Below are positions 56,257 through 64,000 of a DNA stretch of 64,000 nt, piece after piece. The stretch comes from Candidatus Krumholzibacteriia bacterium. Lineage in GTDB: Bacteria; Krumholzibacteriota; Krumholzibacteriia; G020349025. Under the pieces are notes generated by a model. It searched no databases, was not told where the DNA came from, and was given only the letters and a program-made list of their open reading frames with translations. The stretch is taken from the NCBI GenBank assembly GCA_035649275.1, contig DASRJW010000036.1, positions 31,030-95,029 of the forward strand, in the 5' to 3' direction. Positions within the stretch are counted from its first letter, which is position 1. Each line of letters starts with the position of its first letter. The translations under genes and the position numbers were made by a program.

Positions 56257-56757
56257 TCACTCATTTCGTACCCCTAGGCTGTCCACCATCGGGGTGAATT
56301 CGGCTTGCCCGATGAGCCGACCACCGGCGTCCAGGCTGTTGGGATCCGCGGTGGCCCAGTAGAACACCGAGACGCGGAACACCATGCCCGGGGTCAGAGG
56401 CTCGGGGATCTGTTGCTCCACCGAACCGGGCGGGTGGACGCCGTAAACGATCGGTGAACGGTAGAGGTTGGTGCCGAGGGTTTCGGTGCCCCAGTACTCC
56501 TCGCCCGGGCCTGCCTCGACGATGAGCCGGCCGAGCGTGCAGTCCGGCGTCCAGGAGAAGGTGGGTGTCATCCCGGGGCTCACCGTCACCGTGACCGGGC
56601 CGTTGCATTCCAGCACCGGCGGCGGGTCCGGCGGACCCGTCGTGGCGCATTCGTCGCAGCTGGAGAGCGAGAGCGTGCTCGCCCCGAGGAAACAGGCGAA
56701 GCCTACGGCGAAGCACCGCAGCAGGCGCCGGCTTCCCACTCGAGCGGACCAGTGCAT
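56257..56757 (-). CDS. Small lipoprotein of unknown function
   Basis: Protein of 166 residues from ATG at 56757 (a longer frame starts at 56802). The signal segment LRCFAVGFACFLGASTLSLSSC gives a lipoprotein, followed by an Ig-like single domain (VTVTVSPGMTPTFSWTPDCT, FRVSVFYWATADPNSLDAGG) with two further cysteines. It lies 46 bp downstream of the DUF5916 protein gene on the same strand. A GGAGG motif is 11 nt before the start. Possible carbohydrate-binding or surface-attached role, unproven. Confidence 0.65.
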   Translation of the reverse strand: MHWSARVGSRRLLRCFAVGFACFLGASTLSLSSCDECATTGPPDPPPVLECNGPVTVTVSPGMTPTFSWTPDCTLGRLIVEAGPGEEYWGTETLGTNLYRSPIVYGVHPPGSVEQQIPEPLTPGMVFRVSVFYWATADPNSLDAGGRLIGQAEFTPMVDSLGVRNE

Positions 56758-56803
56758 CGGGCTGCCATCCTCCGTGTTCACGCTCTGCCAGTTTCTCTGC
56801 ACG

Positions 56804-59101
56804 CTAGAACCGCCGGGCGTACTGCACCTTCACCGGGAGTTCGCTGGAAATGAACTCCCAGCAGGTCGCCTTGCGCAATTTCGGGTCGTATCGCTGCTGC
56901 ACGTTGTAGTTGTAGACGATGAAGACGTCCCCGAGCGGATCGAACGTCCAGCGCAGCTTGTTGTTGGTCCCCAGCTCGCGGCTCTGGGTGTCGTACTGGG
57001 TCAGGCTGCTGAACTGCAGGTCGGCGGTGAGGTTCAGCTGCAATCGTCCGCCGTACAGCTCCTCGGTGTAGTTCTTCTCGGTCAGCTTCATGCCTTGGGT
57101 TTCGTAGTCGTCGATCAGGGCGATGACGTCGCCCTTGCTCCGTTCCCCGGTGAATTCGACGGTCAGGAGCGCCGAAGGCTTGAGCGTCAGCCTGGCGGTC
57201 AGGGTGCTCAGATCACCGTCGTAATAGGTGCCGAAATCCCAGCGAACCTCGCCGCTGATCCTTCTCTTTTCCGCGGCCCGGGCGCCGATGAAGTACCGCG
57301 CCCACTCGTACGAGCCTGGCGGCACGTCCACATCGCTGGAGATCTCGAACACCTCCGAGGGGCGGTCGCCCTCCACTTCCAAACCGAGGTCGAAGCGCTC
57401 CCCGCTCTCCAGGAGCCAGTCGAGAGGTTTGACCGTGGCGGCGTAGCTCTCCCACTCCGAGTTGTCCGCCGTTTTGTACGCGGTGCCGGAGAGTTCGAGG
57501 AACATCTGGCGCAGCCAGCTCGAGGCGGGACGGGGGCTGACTTCCAAACCAAAGTCCCAGATGTGGATGTTGTTCCGCGGCACGAAACCCAAGGAAGGGT
57601 CGAAGCCGTTGCCGATATGGATCGAGCTGAAATTGACGTCCCACAGATCGTTGGGATACTCGATTCGGAAGCCGTGCGCGGACTTGTCGCCGCTCAGATC
57701 GGCGCGGTCGTTGAACAAACCCCAGGCGCCGATGAGGAGGTTCTTGTTCCAGCGGAAGCTCGAGGTCTGATAGGTGAAATCGACGCCTGCCAGCCAGGCG
57801 CCCTCGCGACCCAGTTGATCGCCAACGGTGGCGATCATTCCCACCGAGGACTCTTGCCAGAGGTTCTGGCTGATCCGCATGGCTCCCATGGTGGTCTGGG
57901 GGACGGCGACAGTGAAGGCCGGGTCCACCTGCAGGGCGTCCACTTCCCTCGTATTCGCCACCAGGGCCCCGATGTTCGTGTTTCCCACTCGGCCGTTGAT
58001 CTTGCCGCCGACGTTGATCGGGATCTCCACCTGCTCTTCCTCGTCGAGGCCGAAGAGCCCGATGCGGCGACTGAAGAACGGCAGGAGATTCTCTTCCGGG
58101 TCCAACCCCAGGCCGAACTCGAAGATGTCCACGCCTTCCAGGAAGAAGCTGCGTTTCTCCGGGAAGAAGATGGGGAAGCGGGTCAGGTTGATCTGCCGGA
58201 CGTCGACCTCGGTCTCGGCGAAATCGGTGTTGATCGTGAGCGCCGACGACAGGTTCGAGCCGAGCTTCTGGGTCATGTCCAGGCTCAGGTCGGTCTCGTT
58301 GTCCCGATGTCTCTCGAGCCCGGAGGTCCGCGTGCGGCCCACGGCGGAAGCACGGATGCTCAGACCCTTGCCCAGATCGAAGAGGGGCAGATCGGTGAGC
58401 AAGCCGCTGCGGCTGGTCTGGTAGATCTCGTAATCGATACTGGCTCCGGACCAGCGGCTGGTCTCCTGCAGGCGCTGGACGCGGCGCTGGACGTTGAAGC
58501 CCCACTCGGTCAACCCCTTGGCGAAACCGAGGCTGAGGATGGGGATGCGGATCTCGGCGCTCCAGCCGTGGGCGTCCCGCGACGTGCGCGCTTCCCAGAC
58601 CGTGTCCCACTCGCTGTTCACCTCTTCCCGGTCGACGACGACGGCATCGAAACGGGCGTTGCTCGGATTCAGAGCGAAGACATAGCCCGAACGGGCATCG
58701 AGAAACGTGTCGAAGACGAGCACCAGGTGGTCTTCTTCGTCGAGAACCGAATCCCGCGCCTTGGAAAAGGAGACGATGCCCTTGGGATCGTTGTCGAAGC
58801 ACTGGGCGCCCACCACGATTTCTTCCTGACCGACCAGGACCTTGACCACCGTACGTCCGGCGGGAACGCCGCCTTCCTCCGGTTCGATGGTGACGAGATC
58901 GGGAATGGAATCGACCGCGGTGCGCCAGACGTCTTCGGTGAGCTTGCCGTCGAAGTGGAAGCCGTCGAGCAGCGGACTGGCTCGAAGCCGGAGCCTGCCG
59001 TTGCCCTCGACGTTCTCTCGCACCTCTTCCTGGGCCGGCGTCCGGCTCGCCCAGAGGAGGGTGAGGAGAAAGAACACCCAAGCGCCGTTGGCGATCTGCA
59101 T
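56804..59101 (-). CDS. CBM9-like plus DUF5916 outer membrane protein
   Basis: Exported protein of 765 residues with signal peptide (GAWVFFLLTLLWASRTPAQ). The first 180 residues match the CBM9-like domain that precedes DUF5916 (SPLLDGFHFDGKLTEDVWRT, FDTFLDARSGYVFALNP, WSAEIRIPILSLGF). DUF5916 follows with the signature RFPIFFPEKRSFFLEGVDIF and a long barrel-like set of strands ending VKVQYARRF. This architecture is frequent in Bacteroidota-like and Gemmatimonas-like genomes and is presumed to act on extracellular polymers, but the enzyme activity is not established. Stand-alone gene with 580 bp of non-coding DNA upstream. Confidence 0.87.
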   Translation of the reverse strand: MQIANGAWVFFLLTLLWASRTPAQEEVRENVEGNGRLRLRASPLLDGFHFDGKLTEDVWRTAVDSIPDLVTIEPEEGGVPAGRTVVKVLVGQEEIVVGAQCFDNDPKGIVSFSKARDSVLDEEDHLVLVFDTFLDARSGYVFALNPSNARFDAVVVDREEVNSEWDTVWEARTSRDAHGWSAEIRIPILSLGFAKGLTEWGFNVQRRVQRLQETSRWSGASIDYEIYQTSRSGLLTDLPLFDLGKGLSIRASAVGRTRTSGLERHRDNETDLSLDMTQKLGSNLSSALTINTDFAETEVDVRQINLTRFPIFFPEKRSFFLEGVDIFEFGLGLDPEENLLPFFSRRIGLFGLDEEEQVEIPINVGGKINGRVGNTNIGALVANTREVDALQVDPAFTVAVPQTTMGAMRISQNLWQESSVGMIATVGDQLGREGAWLAGVDFTYQTSSFRWNKNLLIGAWGLFNDRADLSGDKSAHGFRIEYPNDLWDVNFSSIHIGNGFDPSLGFVPRNNIHIWDFGLEVSPRPASSWLRQMFLELSGTAYKTADNSEWESYAATVKPLDWLLESGERFDLGLEVEGDRPSEVFEISSDVDVPPGSYEWARYFIGARAAEKRRISGEVRWDFGTYYDGDLSTLTARLTLKPSALLTVEFTGERSKGDVIALIDDYETQGMKLTEKNYTEELYGGRLQLNLTADLQFSSLTQYDTQSRELGTNNKLRWTFDPLGDVFIVYNYNVQQRYDPKLRKATCWEFISSELPVKVQYARRF

Positions 59102-59681
59102 CTCAGCCCATCACGTGCTCAAGGCACGAAGGATCGTCATGAGGGGGCTGCATTGGACGGAGGGCACGACTTCCAGGCGGTCGCTTCAAACTTCCCGGCT
59201 CCATCCTGAGCACACGACTTGCTGAACTCCCGCATCCATGGGGTGTTCGTAGGGGCTTCCATGATGGTACACGGCGAACCCGACTTGGTGCACACCCCGG
59301 GCAACCACCGGCTGGGAGGTCGGCCCTCACGAGACCGAGCCGCCGGGGGCGGATTGTCTGGAGCCATTTCACCCAAATGGGTCGCGAAACCGCCGGCTGG
59401 CTTGCCTGGCCCAGGACAGGAATGACCCATGGAGTCGAGGTTGCCCCGATGGGCCCCTTGCATCGGACACGAGGAATGGTACCGGCTCCGTACGAGGCTC
59501 GCCAAGGTCTCTCAGCAGTTATTACATTGCTGTTACAGAGGCAAGACTCGCCTGTGACATGGGTCCCGAACCGGGGGATAGAATTCGAAGACCTGTGGAG
59601 CGCCCCTCACTGCAGCGTTCGCGTCTCGAACGCGGCTGCTGCGCATTGACGCGTCGAGCCAGAGTTTCAGGCGGTGTTTTC
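59102..59681. other. Divergent intergenic region, 580 bp
   Basis: Between the DUF5916 gene and the phosphatase gene. The right part holds the Pho-box-like array and -10 box; a small 6-bp stem-loop (CCATTT-N5-AAATGG) lies at 59364-59380. No gene is seen. Confidence 0.5.
59519..59584 (+). promoter_or_regulatory. Pho-box-like repeat array and -10 box
   Basis: Four heptamers at exact 11-bp steps: TTATTAC (59519), CTGTTAC (59530), GCAAGAC (59541), CTGTGAC (59552), all ending AC and separated by 4 nt, the geometry of PhoB-binding boxes. TAGAAT at 59579-59584 is a good -10 box. It lies 98 bp before the acid phosphatase ATG. PhoB control is inference from pattern and gene function; the third unit is weak. 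Confidence 0.45.
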
Positions 59682-60968
59682 ATGCTGGCGTCTGCAGTCG
59701 ATCGCTTCGCGCGCACGACCGCGGTCCTCTTGCTGCTCCTCGCCCTCGCCAGCGGCTTCGCTCCCAGCGGCCAGGCCGGAGACGATGACGACGACGACGA
59801 TGAACAGGGAAAGTCCGAGCCGATGCCGGAGATCGCCCCCGGGTACAGCCGGGCCCCGTACCTGCAGGCGCTCGGATCCGATTCGGTGCTGATTGCCTGG
59901 ATTGCCAGCGATCCGGGAGCTCCAGCGGTCGACTTCGGCACCACCCAGGAATACGGCCGCACCGCCGCCGCGCGCTCCGACGGCTCGCGTCGCTCGGCCG
60001 TGCTGCGCGGGCTCGACGCCGGCACCCGCTACTTCTACCGCGTCCGCGCCGGCCAGCGCTCGCTCGCCGCCGGCACCGCCTACTCCTTCCGCACCGACGA
60101 AGGTCCCAACGACCGCCAATTCACCTTTTTCGCCACCGGGGACCTGGGCGACACCAAGGGCCGGCAGGTCGCCACGGCACAATCCATCCTGCGCGCGCGG
60201 GTCCGGCCGGAGCTCGGGATTGTCTGTGGTGACGTGGTCTACAACCGCGGCCGGTCGGTCGACTACGACCGCTATCTGATGCGTCCTTGGCAGGATGTGC
60301 TGAGCACCATTCCGGTGTGGCCGGCGCTGGGGAATCACGACTGGAAAAGCCCGCCGGCGAAGAACTGGGAACGCGAGTGGTATCTACCGAACAACGAGCA
60401 CTACTACTCCTTCGACTACGCCAACGCCCACTTCATCGCCCTGGACTCCCAGGCCGGCGAGATGTACGACCGGGAACACCAGGTTGCCTGGCTCAAGCGC
60501 GATCTCGCCGCGCACGCCAACGCCGACTGGATCTTCGTCTACTTCCACCATCCGGTCATCACCTGCACCTACAAGGGGAACACGCAGGCGCTCATCGATT
60601 ACTGTCTGCCGCTCTTCGATCGCTACAAGGTGGACGTGGTGTTCGCTGGGCACGCCCATACGTACGAGCGCTTGTATCCGCTCCGCCACGGCAAGCCGGT
60701 GGATGTCGAACAGGATCCGCACTACAAGGATCCGGACGGCACGCTTTTCATCGTCACCGGCGCGGGGGGGAAATGGAAGGAAGGCCGCCCGACCACGCGC
60801 TGCGGTCCGACGGCCTTCTTCCGCGACCAAACGCTCCTGTGGACCCAGGTGCAGGTGCAGGGATCACGCTGCACGATCCGATCCTACGCGAGCGAGAACG
60901 ACGAGCTGGTCGACGAAGTCACGATCACGAAGACGCGTCTCGCCGCCGCCATGCCAGGTTCACGATGA
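59682..60968 (+). CDS. Purple acid phosphatase-like metallophosphoesterase
   Basis: Exported protein of 428 residues. Signal peptide (AVLLLLLALASGFAPSGQA) and an acidic run of seven Asp follow the start at 59682. An N-terminal fibronectin-like domain (SRAPYLQALGSDSVLIAWIA) precedes the dinuclear metal site: GDLGDT, CGDVVYN, LGNHDW, HHPVI and GHAHTYER, all the usual ligands. It would hydrolyse phosphate esters outside the cytoplasm, releasing phosphate. The downstream convergent gene encodes a phosphate-porin-like protein, and a Pho-box-like array lies upstream, so phosphate scavenging is the probable role. Confidence 0.93.
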   Translation: MLASAVDRFARTTAVLLLLLALASGFAPSGQAGDDDDDDDEQGKSEPMPEIAPGYSRAPYLQALGSDSVLIAWIASDPGAPAVDFGTTQEYGRTAAARSDGSRRSAVLRGLDAGTRYFYRVRAGQRSLAAGTAYSFRTDEGPNDRQFTFFATGDLGDTKGRQVATAQSILRARVRPELGIVCGDVVYNRGRSVDYDRYLMRPWQDVLSTIPVWPALGNHDWKSPPAKNWEREWYLPNNEHYYSFDYANAHFIALDSQAGEMYDREHQVAWLKRDLAAHANADWIFVYFHHPVITCTYKGNTQALIDYCLPLFDRYKVDVVFAGHAHTYERLYPLRHGKPVDVEQDPHYKDPDGTLFIVTGAGGKWKEGRPTTRCGPTAFFRDQTLLWTQVQVQGSRCTIRSYASENDELVDEVTITKTRLAAAMPGSR

Positions 60969-61027
60969 ACGGACCGACCGCTGCATCCTCGCTTCCCTCG
61001 CCGGGCGCGCCGGAAACCGAGCCCCGG

Positions 61028-62137
61028 TCAGAAGTCCACCTGGAGCTGGAGTCGCCCGCCGTCGACGGATTCGCCGTTGCCGGCCTCCAGCCGGACATCG
61101 CCCTGGAGCTTCAGGCTGTGCTGCTTCCTGTAGAAGTTGGCGCCCACATAGGTGACGTTGGTGACGACGCCGCCTTCTGCATCGTCCCGACGCACTTGGT
61201 CGAAGACCACCATGGGCTGGAAGCGCTGGCCGAAGGTCAGGTAGCCGAGGCCGAGCATCCACACGCGCGTATCGAGAGTGTTGCCCCCGGCAGGCCTCTC
61301 CGTGCTGGTCATGTTGGCCTCGCCGCGCAGGAACAAGCGTCCCGGACCGGCGGGAACGTCCACCATCCCGTCGATGCCGACGGCGGCGTTCTTGCCGTCA
61401 TCGACTCCGGTCGAATCCTCGATGGACCCCTGGTAGCTGCCGTTGATGCCCACCGAGTACCACGACGCGTCGCCGAAGTGGGCATCCTGGTAGATGTCCG
61501 TCGTGGCGCCGAAGTTGAGGTCCAGCCTGCCGACGGCCATGGGAGCGTTCTGGAAGATGCCGCGGACACGGCGGTTGTCGAACCCCCCCACCCAGTATTG
61601 CGCCCGGCCGTTGTGGACCTTGCCCTGCAGTTGAAATCCCGTGGCGTTGTCGGCCAAGCCGAGCGCATCCGGAACACCCGAGACCTCGGTTCGGTCCACC
61701 GCCAGCTGCCGGGAGTCGGAGGTGAGCCGGTCTCTGGAGAAGGGCTGATCGTAGAGCCCCGCCTTGATCTCCAGTCCGGCGCCCAGGGGGATCTGGATCC
61801 AGGCGTTCTCGACCTGGGCGGAGGGGACCGCGGCGATCTGGTCGGTGCCATCGATCTTCCACTCGAAGCCGTAGATGGCGGTGAGCATCTTGCCGTTGGC
61901 CTTCAGGCGCGCTCGGCGCACCATGAAATCGCGTTCCCACTCCGTATTACCGAGCAGGCTGAACCGCCTGTACTCGAGCCGCGGCTGCAGCCGCATGCCC
62001 AGCTCCAAGCGGAAATCCTCGGTTTCGACCACCTTGACCCCGCCCGCGGCAGGGGTTGGGAGCCAGCTGCTGAGCCCCGCGGCCAAGAAAGCACCGAGGA
62101 GGAATCGGGGCGTGGATCGGAAGTCATGCGTACGCAC
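61028..62137 (-). CDS. Phosphate-selective porin O/P-like barrel protein
   Basis: Exported protein of 369 residues. GTG at 62137 has AAAGGAGAG about 7 nt upstream and starts a signal peptide (RFLLGAFLAAGLSSWLPTPA). The barrel part has the OprO/P pattern: LGMRLQPRLEYRRF, RDFMVRRARLKANGKML, NAWIQIPLGAGLEIKAGLYD, QPFSRDRLTSDSRQL, and a terminal strand LQLQVDF ending in Phe. It would admit phosphate or other anions, but selectivity is not readable. It converges on the acid phosphatase gene with 60 bp between the stops. Confidence 0.87.
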   Translation of the reverse strand: MRTHDFRSTPRFLLGAFLAAGLSSWLPTPAAGGVKVVETEDFRLELGMRLQPRLEYRRFSLLGNTEWERDFMVRRARLKANGKMLTAIYGFEWKIDGTDQIAAVPSAQVENAWIQIPLGAGLEIKAGLYDQPFSRDRLTSDSRQLAVDRTEVSGVPDALGLADNATGFQLQGKVHNGRAQYWVGGFDNRRVRGIFQNAPMAVGRLDLNFGATTDIYQDAHFGDASWYSVGINGSYQGSIEDSTGVDDGKNAAVGIDGMVDVPAGPGRLFLRGEANMTSTERPAGGNTLDTRVWMLGLGYLTFGQRFQPMVVFDQVRRDDAEGGVVTNVTYVGANFYRKQHSLKLQGDVRLEAGNGESVDGGRLQLQVDF

Positions 62138-62158
62138 AGGCGTCTCTCCTTTCGAACG

Positions 62159-62175
62159 GTCTCTTCGCAAGAGAC
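62159..62175 (-). promoter_or_regulatory. 7-bp hairpin in porin leader
   Basis: GTCTCTT-CGC-AAGAGAC is a perfect palindrome 22 nt upstream of the porin GTG, just before its ribosome binding site. It may be an operator or a leader structure that affects translation. Function is inferred. Confidence 0.35.
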
Positions 62176-62479
62176 GGCCGCATCCTTCTGGGGGAGTTCG
62201 GCCGCCGCGTCTCGAACCCTCGGAGTCAGGCGGCTGGATCTTCCATCTCCGGCGGGCGTAGCTTCGCGAACACGAGCGCATGGGAATGCGTCGCGCTCGG
62301 CTTGCGGCGCCTACGTCCTCGGAAAAGGAACCTCGATGATCCGGGGGGCGAATCGTGACGGTCCACGGGGCGGAATGCGAGGCAGGCCCTTCTCATCCAG
62401 GAGCCAGGACCAGCTAGCTGAATCTTTGCGTCGAGAGATCCTAGAGTCATCGAGCGCACCGCGTCAAATTCACCACGCT

Positions 62480-62503
62480 GACAGGAGCGAAAGCTCCACT
62501 GTC
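62480..62503. other. GNRA-tetraloop hairpin in gene-poor region
   Basis: GACAGGAGC-GAAA-GCTCCACTGTC folds as a 9-bp stem with a two-base bulge and a GAAA tetraloop. No T-run follows, so it is not a standard terminator. It could belong to a small structured RNA, but there is no other support. Confidence 0.3.
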
Positions 62504-63158
62504 GTCGTCTCGAACTGTGCGAAACAGCGCACAGCAGAGGACGGTGTGACGCGCGGCGCGAACTCTCACCGTCTGCAGCCGGAACGTCTCCGGCTCCACC
62601 GTGACCAGGAGGTTCATCGATCCCACATCGGGTGAAGTGCCGATAGCCCACCTCGAGCGCAGCGCTTCTGTCGCTGACAAATGCGGAAAACTTCACAATT
62701 CCGCCGGCACCGACCCGTAGAAAGCTTCCGAAACCCGGTTGCAACACGTCTGGAAGTGCAACCTGGGGCGCCGCACAGCGGCGAAGCACAAGAATTCGGA
62801 AAGCAGTTGCACGGCAAACGTGCGCCTTGTTACAGTGCTCGCACTAGTCGATGGATCGGAGGAGTCTCGGACGCCCCCCAAAGGCCGAGTCCGTTAGGAC
62901 TAGTTGTCCCTGGAGGCGTTCGGACATGCGCAATGGCTTTGCCTGCGCTGCGGTGCACGTACGTATTCATTCCATTCATGGGTTCGGTCCGGCCGATTGG
63001 TCGCGGGCGGGAGAGCGGTGCGCTCCCCATCCTGTGTCGCGCCTCGTCGGTAGGTACACACACATCGTCGTGGGGTTGTTGGGCGGTGGGGCAGAAGGTC
63101 CCGATGCGTTCGGGAGTGAGTCCGGGGTTGGGAACACCCCGCGAGGAGGTCGTCAGCA

Positions 63159-64000
63159 ATGATCCGCTCAATCCTTGAAACCAGTCTGAAGTTCAGGCCC
63201 TTGGTGGTGGCGATCGCCGCAGTCGTGCTCGGGGTGGGCATCGCCCGCCTGAACGACATGCCGGTCGATGTATTCCCCGAGATCCTGCCGGTCACGGTCA
63301 ACGTGCAGACAGAAGCCCTCGGACTTTCCGCGGCCGAAGTCGAGCAGTTGATCACGGTACCCATCGAGGCGGACCTCCTTGCGGGCACGCCATGGGTCGA
63401 CGTCATGCGCTCCGAGTCGGTTCCTGGGCTGTCGTCCATCGAGCTGACCTTCAAGCGGGGGACGGATCCCATGGACGCGCGCCAGGTGGTGCAGGAACGC
63501 CTGACCCAGGCGCACGCGTTGCCGAACGTCTCCAGCCCGCCGCAGATGCTACAGCCGCTTTCGTCCACGAATCGCGTCATGCTCATCGGGCTCTCCTCCA
63601 AGACCCAGTCTTTGATCGAGATGTCCGTGCAGGCGCGGTGGACGATCCGGCCGCGTCTGATGGGTATTCCGGGCGTCGCCAACGTGGCCATCTGGGGTCA
63701 GCGCGAGCGCCAGCTGCAGGTGCTGGCCGATCCCGAGCGGATGCGGGAGAACAACGTTTCTTTGATCGACGTCATCAAGACCGCAGGAAACTCGCTGTGG
63801 TACTCGCCCCTGACGTTCCTGGAGGCTTCGGTCGCCGGGACCGGCGGCTTCATCGAGACCCCGAACCAGCGCATCGGCGTCCGCCACGTGCTGCCTATCA
63901 CCACGGCCCAGGACCTGGCCAAAGTCCCGGTCGAAGGCTCGACGAAGCGCCTCGATGAAGTGGCCACGGTCGTCGAAGATCATCAACCACTCATCGGCGA
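63159..64000 (+). CDS. RND efflux pump, CusA/CzcA type (C-terminus beyond right edge)
   Basis: First 280 residues of an inner-membrane RND transporter. The N-terminus SLKFRPLVVAIAAVVLGVGI is the first membrane helix, followed by the heavy-metal RND signature MPVDVFPEILPVTVNVQTEA, then TPWVDVMRSESVPGLSSIEL and IPGVANVAIWGQRERQLQVL. GAGGAGG lies about 10 nt upstream of the ATG. The pattern fits the HME branch that exports metal cations, but the metal-binding helix is beyond the window, so the substrate is open. No outer-membrane channel or adaptor gene is seen upstream. Confidence 0.92.
   Translation, partial: MIRSILETSLKFRPLVVAIAAVVLGVGIARLNDMPVDVFPEILPVTVNVQTEALGLSAAEVEQLITVPIEADLLAGTPWVDVMRSESVPGLSSIELTFKRGTDPMDARQVVQERLTQAHALPNVSSPPQMLQPLSSTNRVMLIGLSSKTQSLIEMSVQARWTIRPRLMGIPGVANVAIWGQRERQLQVLADPERMRENNVSLIDVIKTAGNSLWYSPLTFLEASVAGTGGFIETPNQRIGVRHVLPITTAQDLAKVPVEGSTKRLDEVATVVEDHQPLIG

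Larger units (their letters stand above)
62138..63158. other. Gene-poor region, 1.0 kb
   Basis: Between the porin and RND genes. It seems less GC-rich than its surroundings. Open frames here lack ribosome binding sites and family signatures. It holds two small hairpins (separate entries); the remainder is uninformative to me. Confidence 0.5.

Noticed and set aside
62681..63178. Open frame in the gene-poor stretch before the RND gene
   Set aside because: No ribosome binding site, low-complexity translation and overlap with the RND start.

Overview
The window reads as one continuous piece of a high-GC chromosome from an uncultivated-type, diderm (Gram-negative) bacterium. Evidence for an outer membrane: a BamA/D15-type barrel protein, three periplasmic parvulin-type isomerases including a SurA-like one, a phosphate-porin-like barrel, a CusA/CzcA-type RND pump, a DUF5916 barrel protein and several lipoproteins. 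The mix of ECF sigma factor plus Ser/Thr kinase pairs, TPR-CHAT proteins, TolB-like/TPR proteins and an FG-GAP protein ending in a FlgD-like Ig domain with the NPFNP motif is what I would expect from the FCB-type or neighbouring uncultured lineages (for example Eisenbacteria-like organisms); this placement is inference, since no ribosomal marker lies here. No rRNA, tRNA, CRISPR array, transposase or phage gene was recognised.

Layout. 1-1934 (minus): ECF sigma factor and Ser/Thr kinase, the kinase cut by the left edge. 2108-13594 (minus): a nine-gene, mostly overlapping lipid operon in transcription order FAR-like reductase with degenerate HAD domain, extended SDR reductase, pyruvyl-transferase-like protein, acyl-CoA synthetase, crotonase, acyl carrier protein, second acyl-activating enzyme, lipid kinase, PlsC-type acyltransferase. 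13709-17025: secreted beta-helix lipoprotein and divergent Tat-exported DUF362 protein. 17177-20150: histidine kinase divergent from a LuxR-type regulator. 20319-21706: small lipoprotein followed by a radical SAM/SPASM-like enzyme. 21851-27345 (plus): second ECF sigma factor, kinase with DUF4384, and a large TPR-CHAT protease-like protein.

27361-35148 (minus): three PpiC/SurA-type folding factors behind mfd. 35276-37877 (plus): multi-cluster CDGSH iron-sulfur protein and BamA-like barrel protein. 37912-44404 (minus): Tat-exported intradiol dioxygenase, TolB/TPR regulator, zinc-ribbon membrane protein plus DUF2167 protein, and a striking 16-residue-repeat surface protein. 44613-47172 (minus): sigma factor, FecR-like anti-sigma factor and an exported DJ-1-like protein without the usual cysteine. 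47271-51499 (minus): DUF5666 protein, OmpR-type regulator, sensor kinase and PepSY-like protein.

51541-59101 (minus): envelope and secreted proteins (FG-GAP/FlgD protein, barrel protein, two related exported proteins, lipoprotein, DUF5916 barrel protein). 59682-62137: purple acid phosphatase with a Pho-box-like array upstream, convergent with a phosphate-porin-like protein. 63159-end: start of an RND heavy-metal/cation pump.

The most interesting systems are the split ether-lipid/fatty-alcohol-like operon (2108-13594), the sigma-kinase-CHAT operon (21851-27345) with its paralogous sigma-kinase pair 20 kb away, and the small-protein/radical-SAM pair (20319-21706). Start codons were chosen by Shine-Dalgarno spacing and by signal peptide position, so several differ from the longest possible reading frame.
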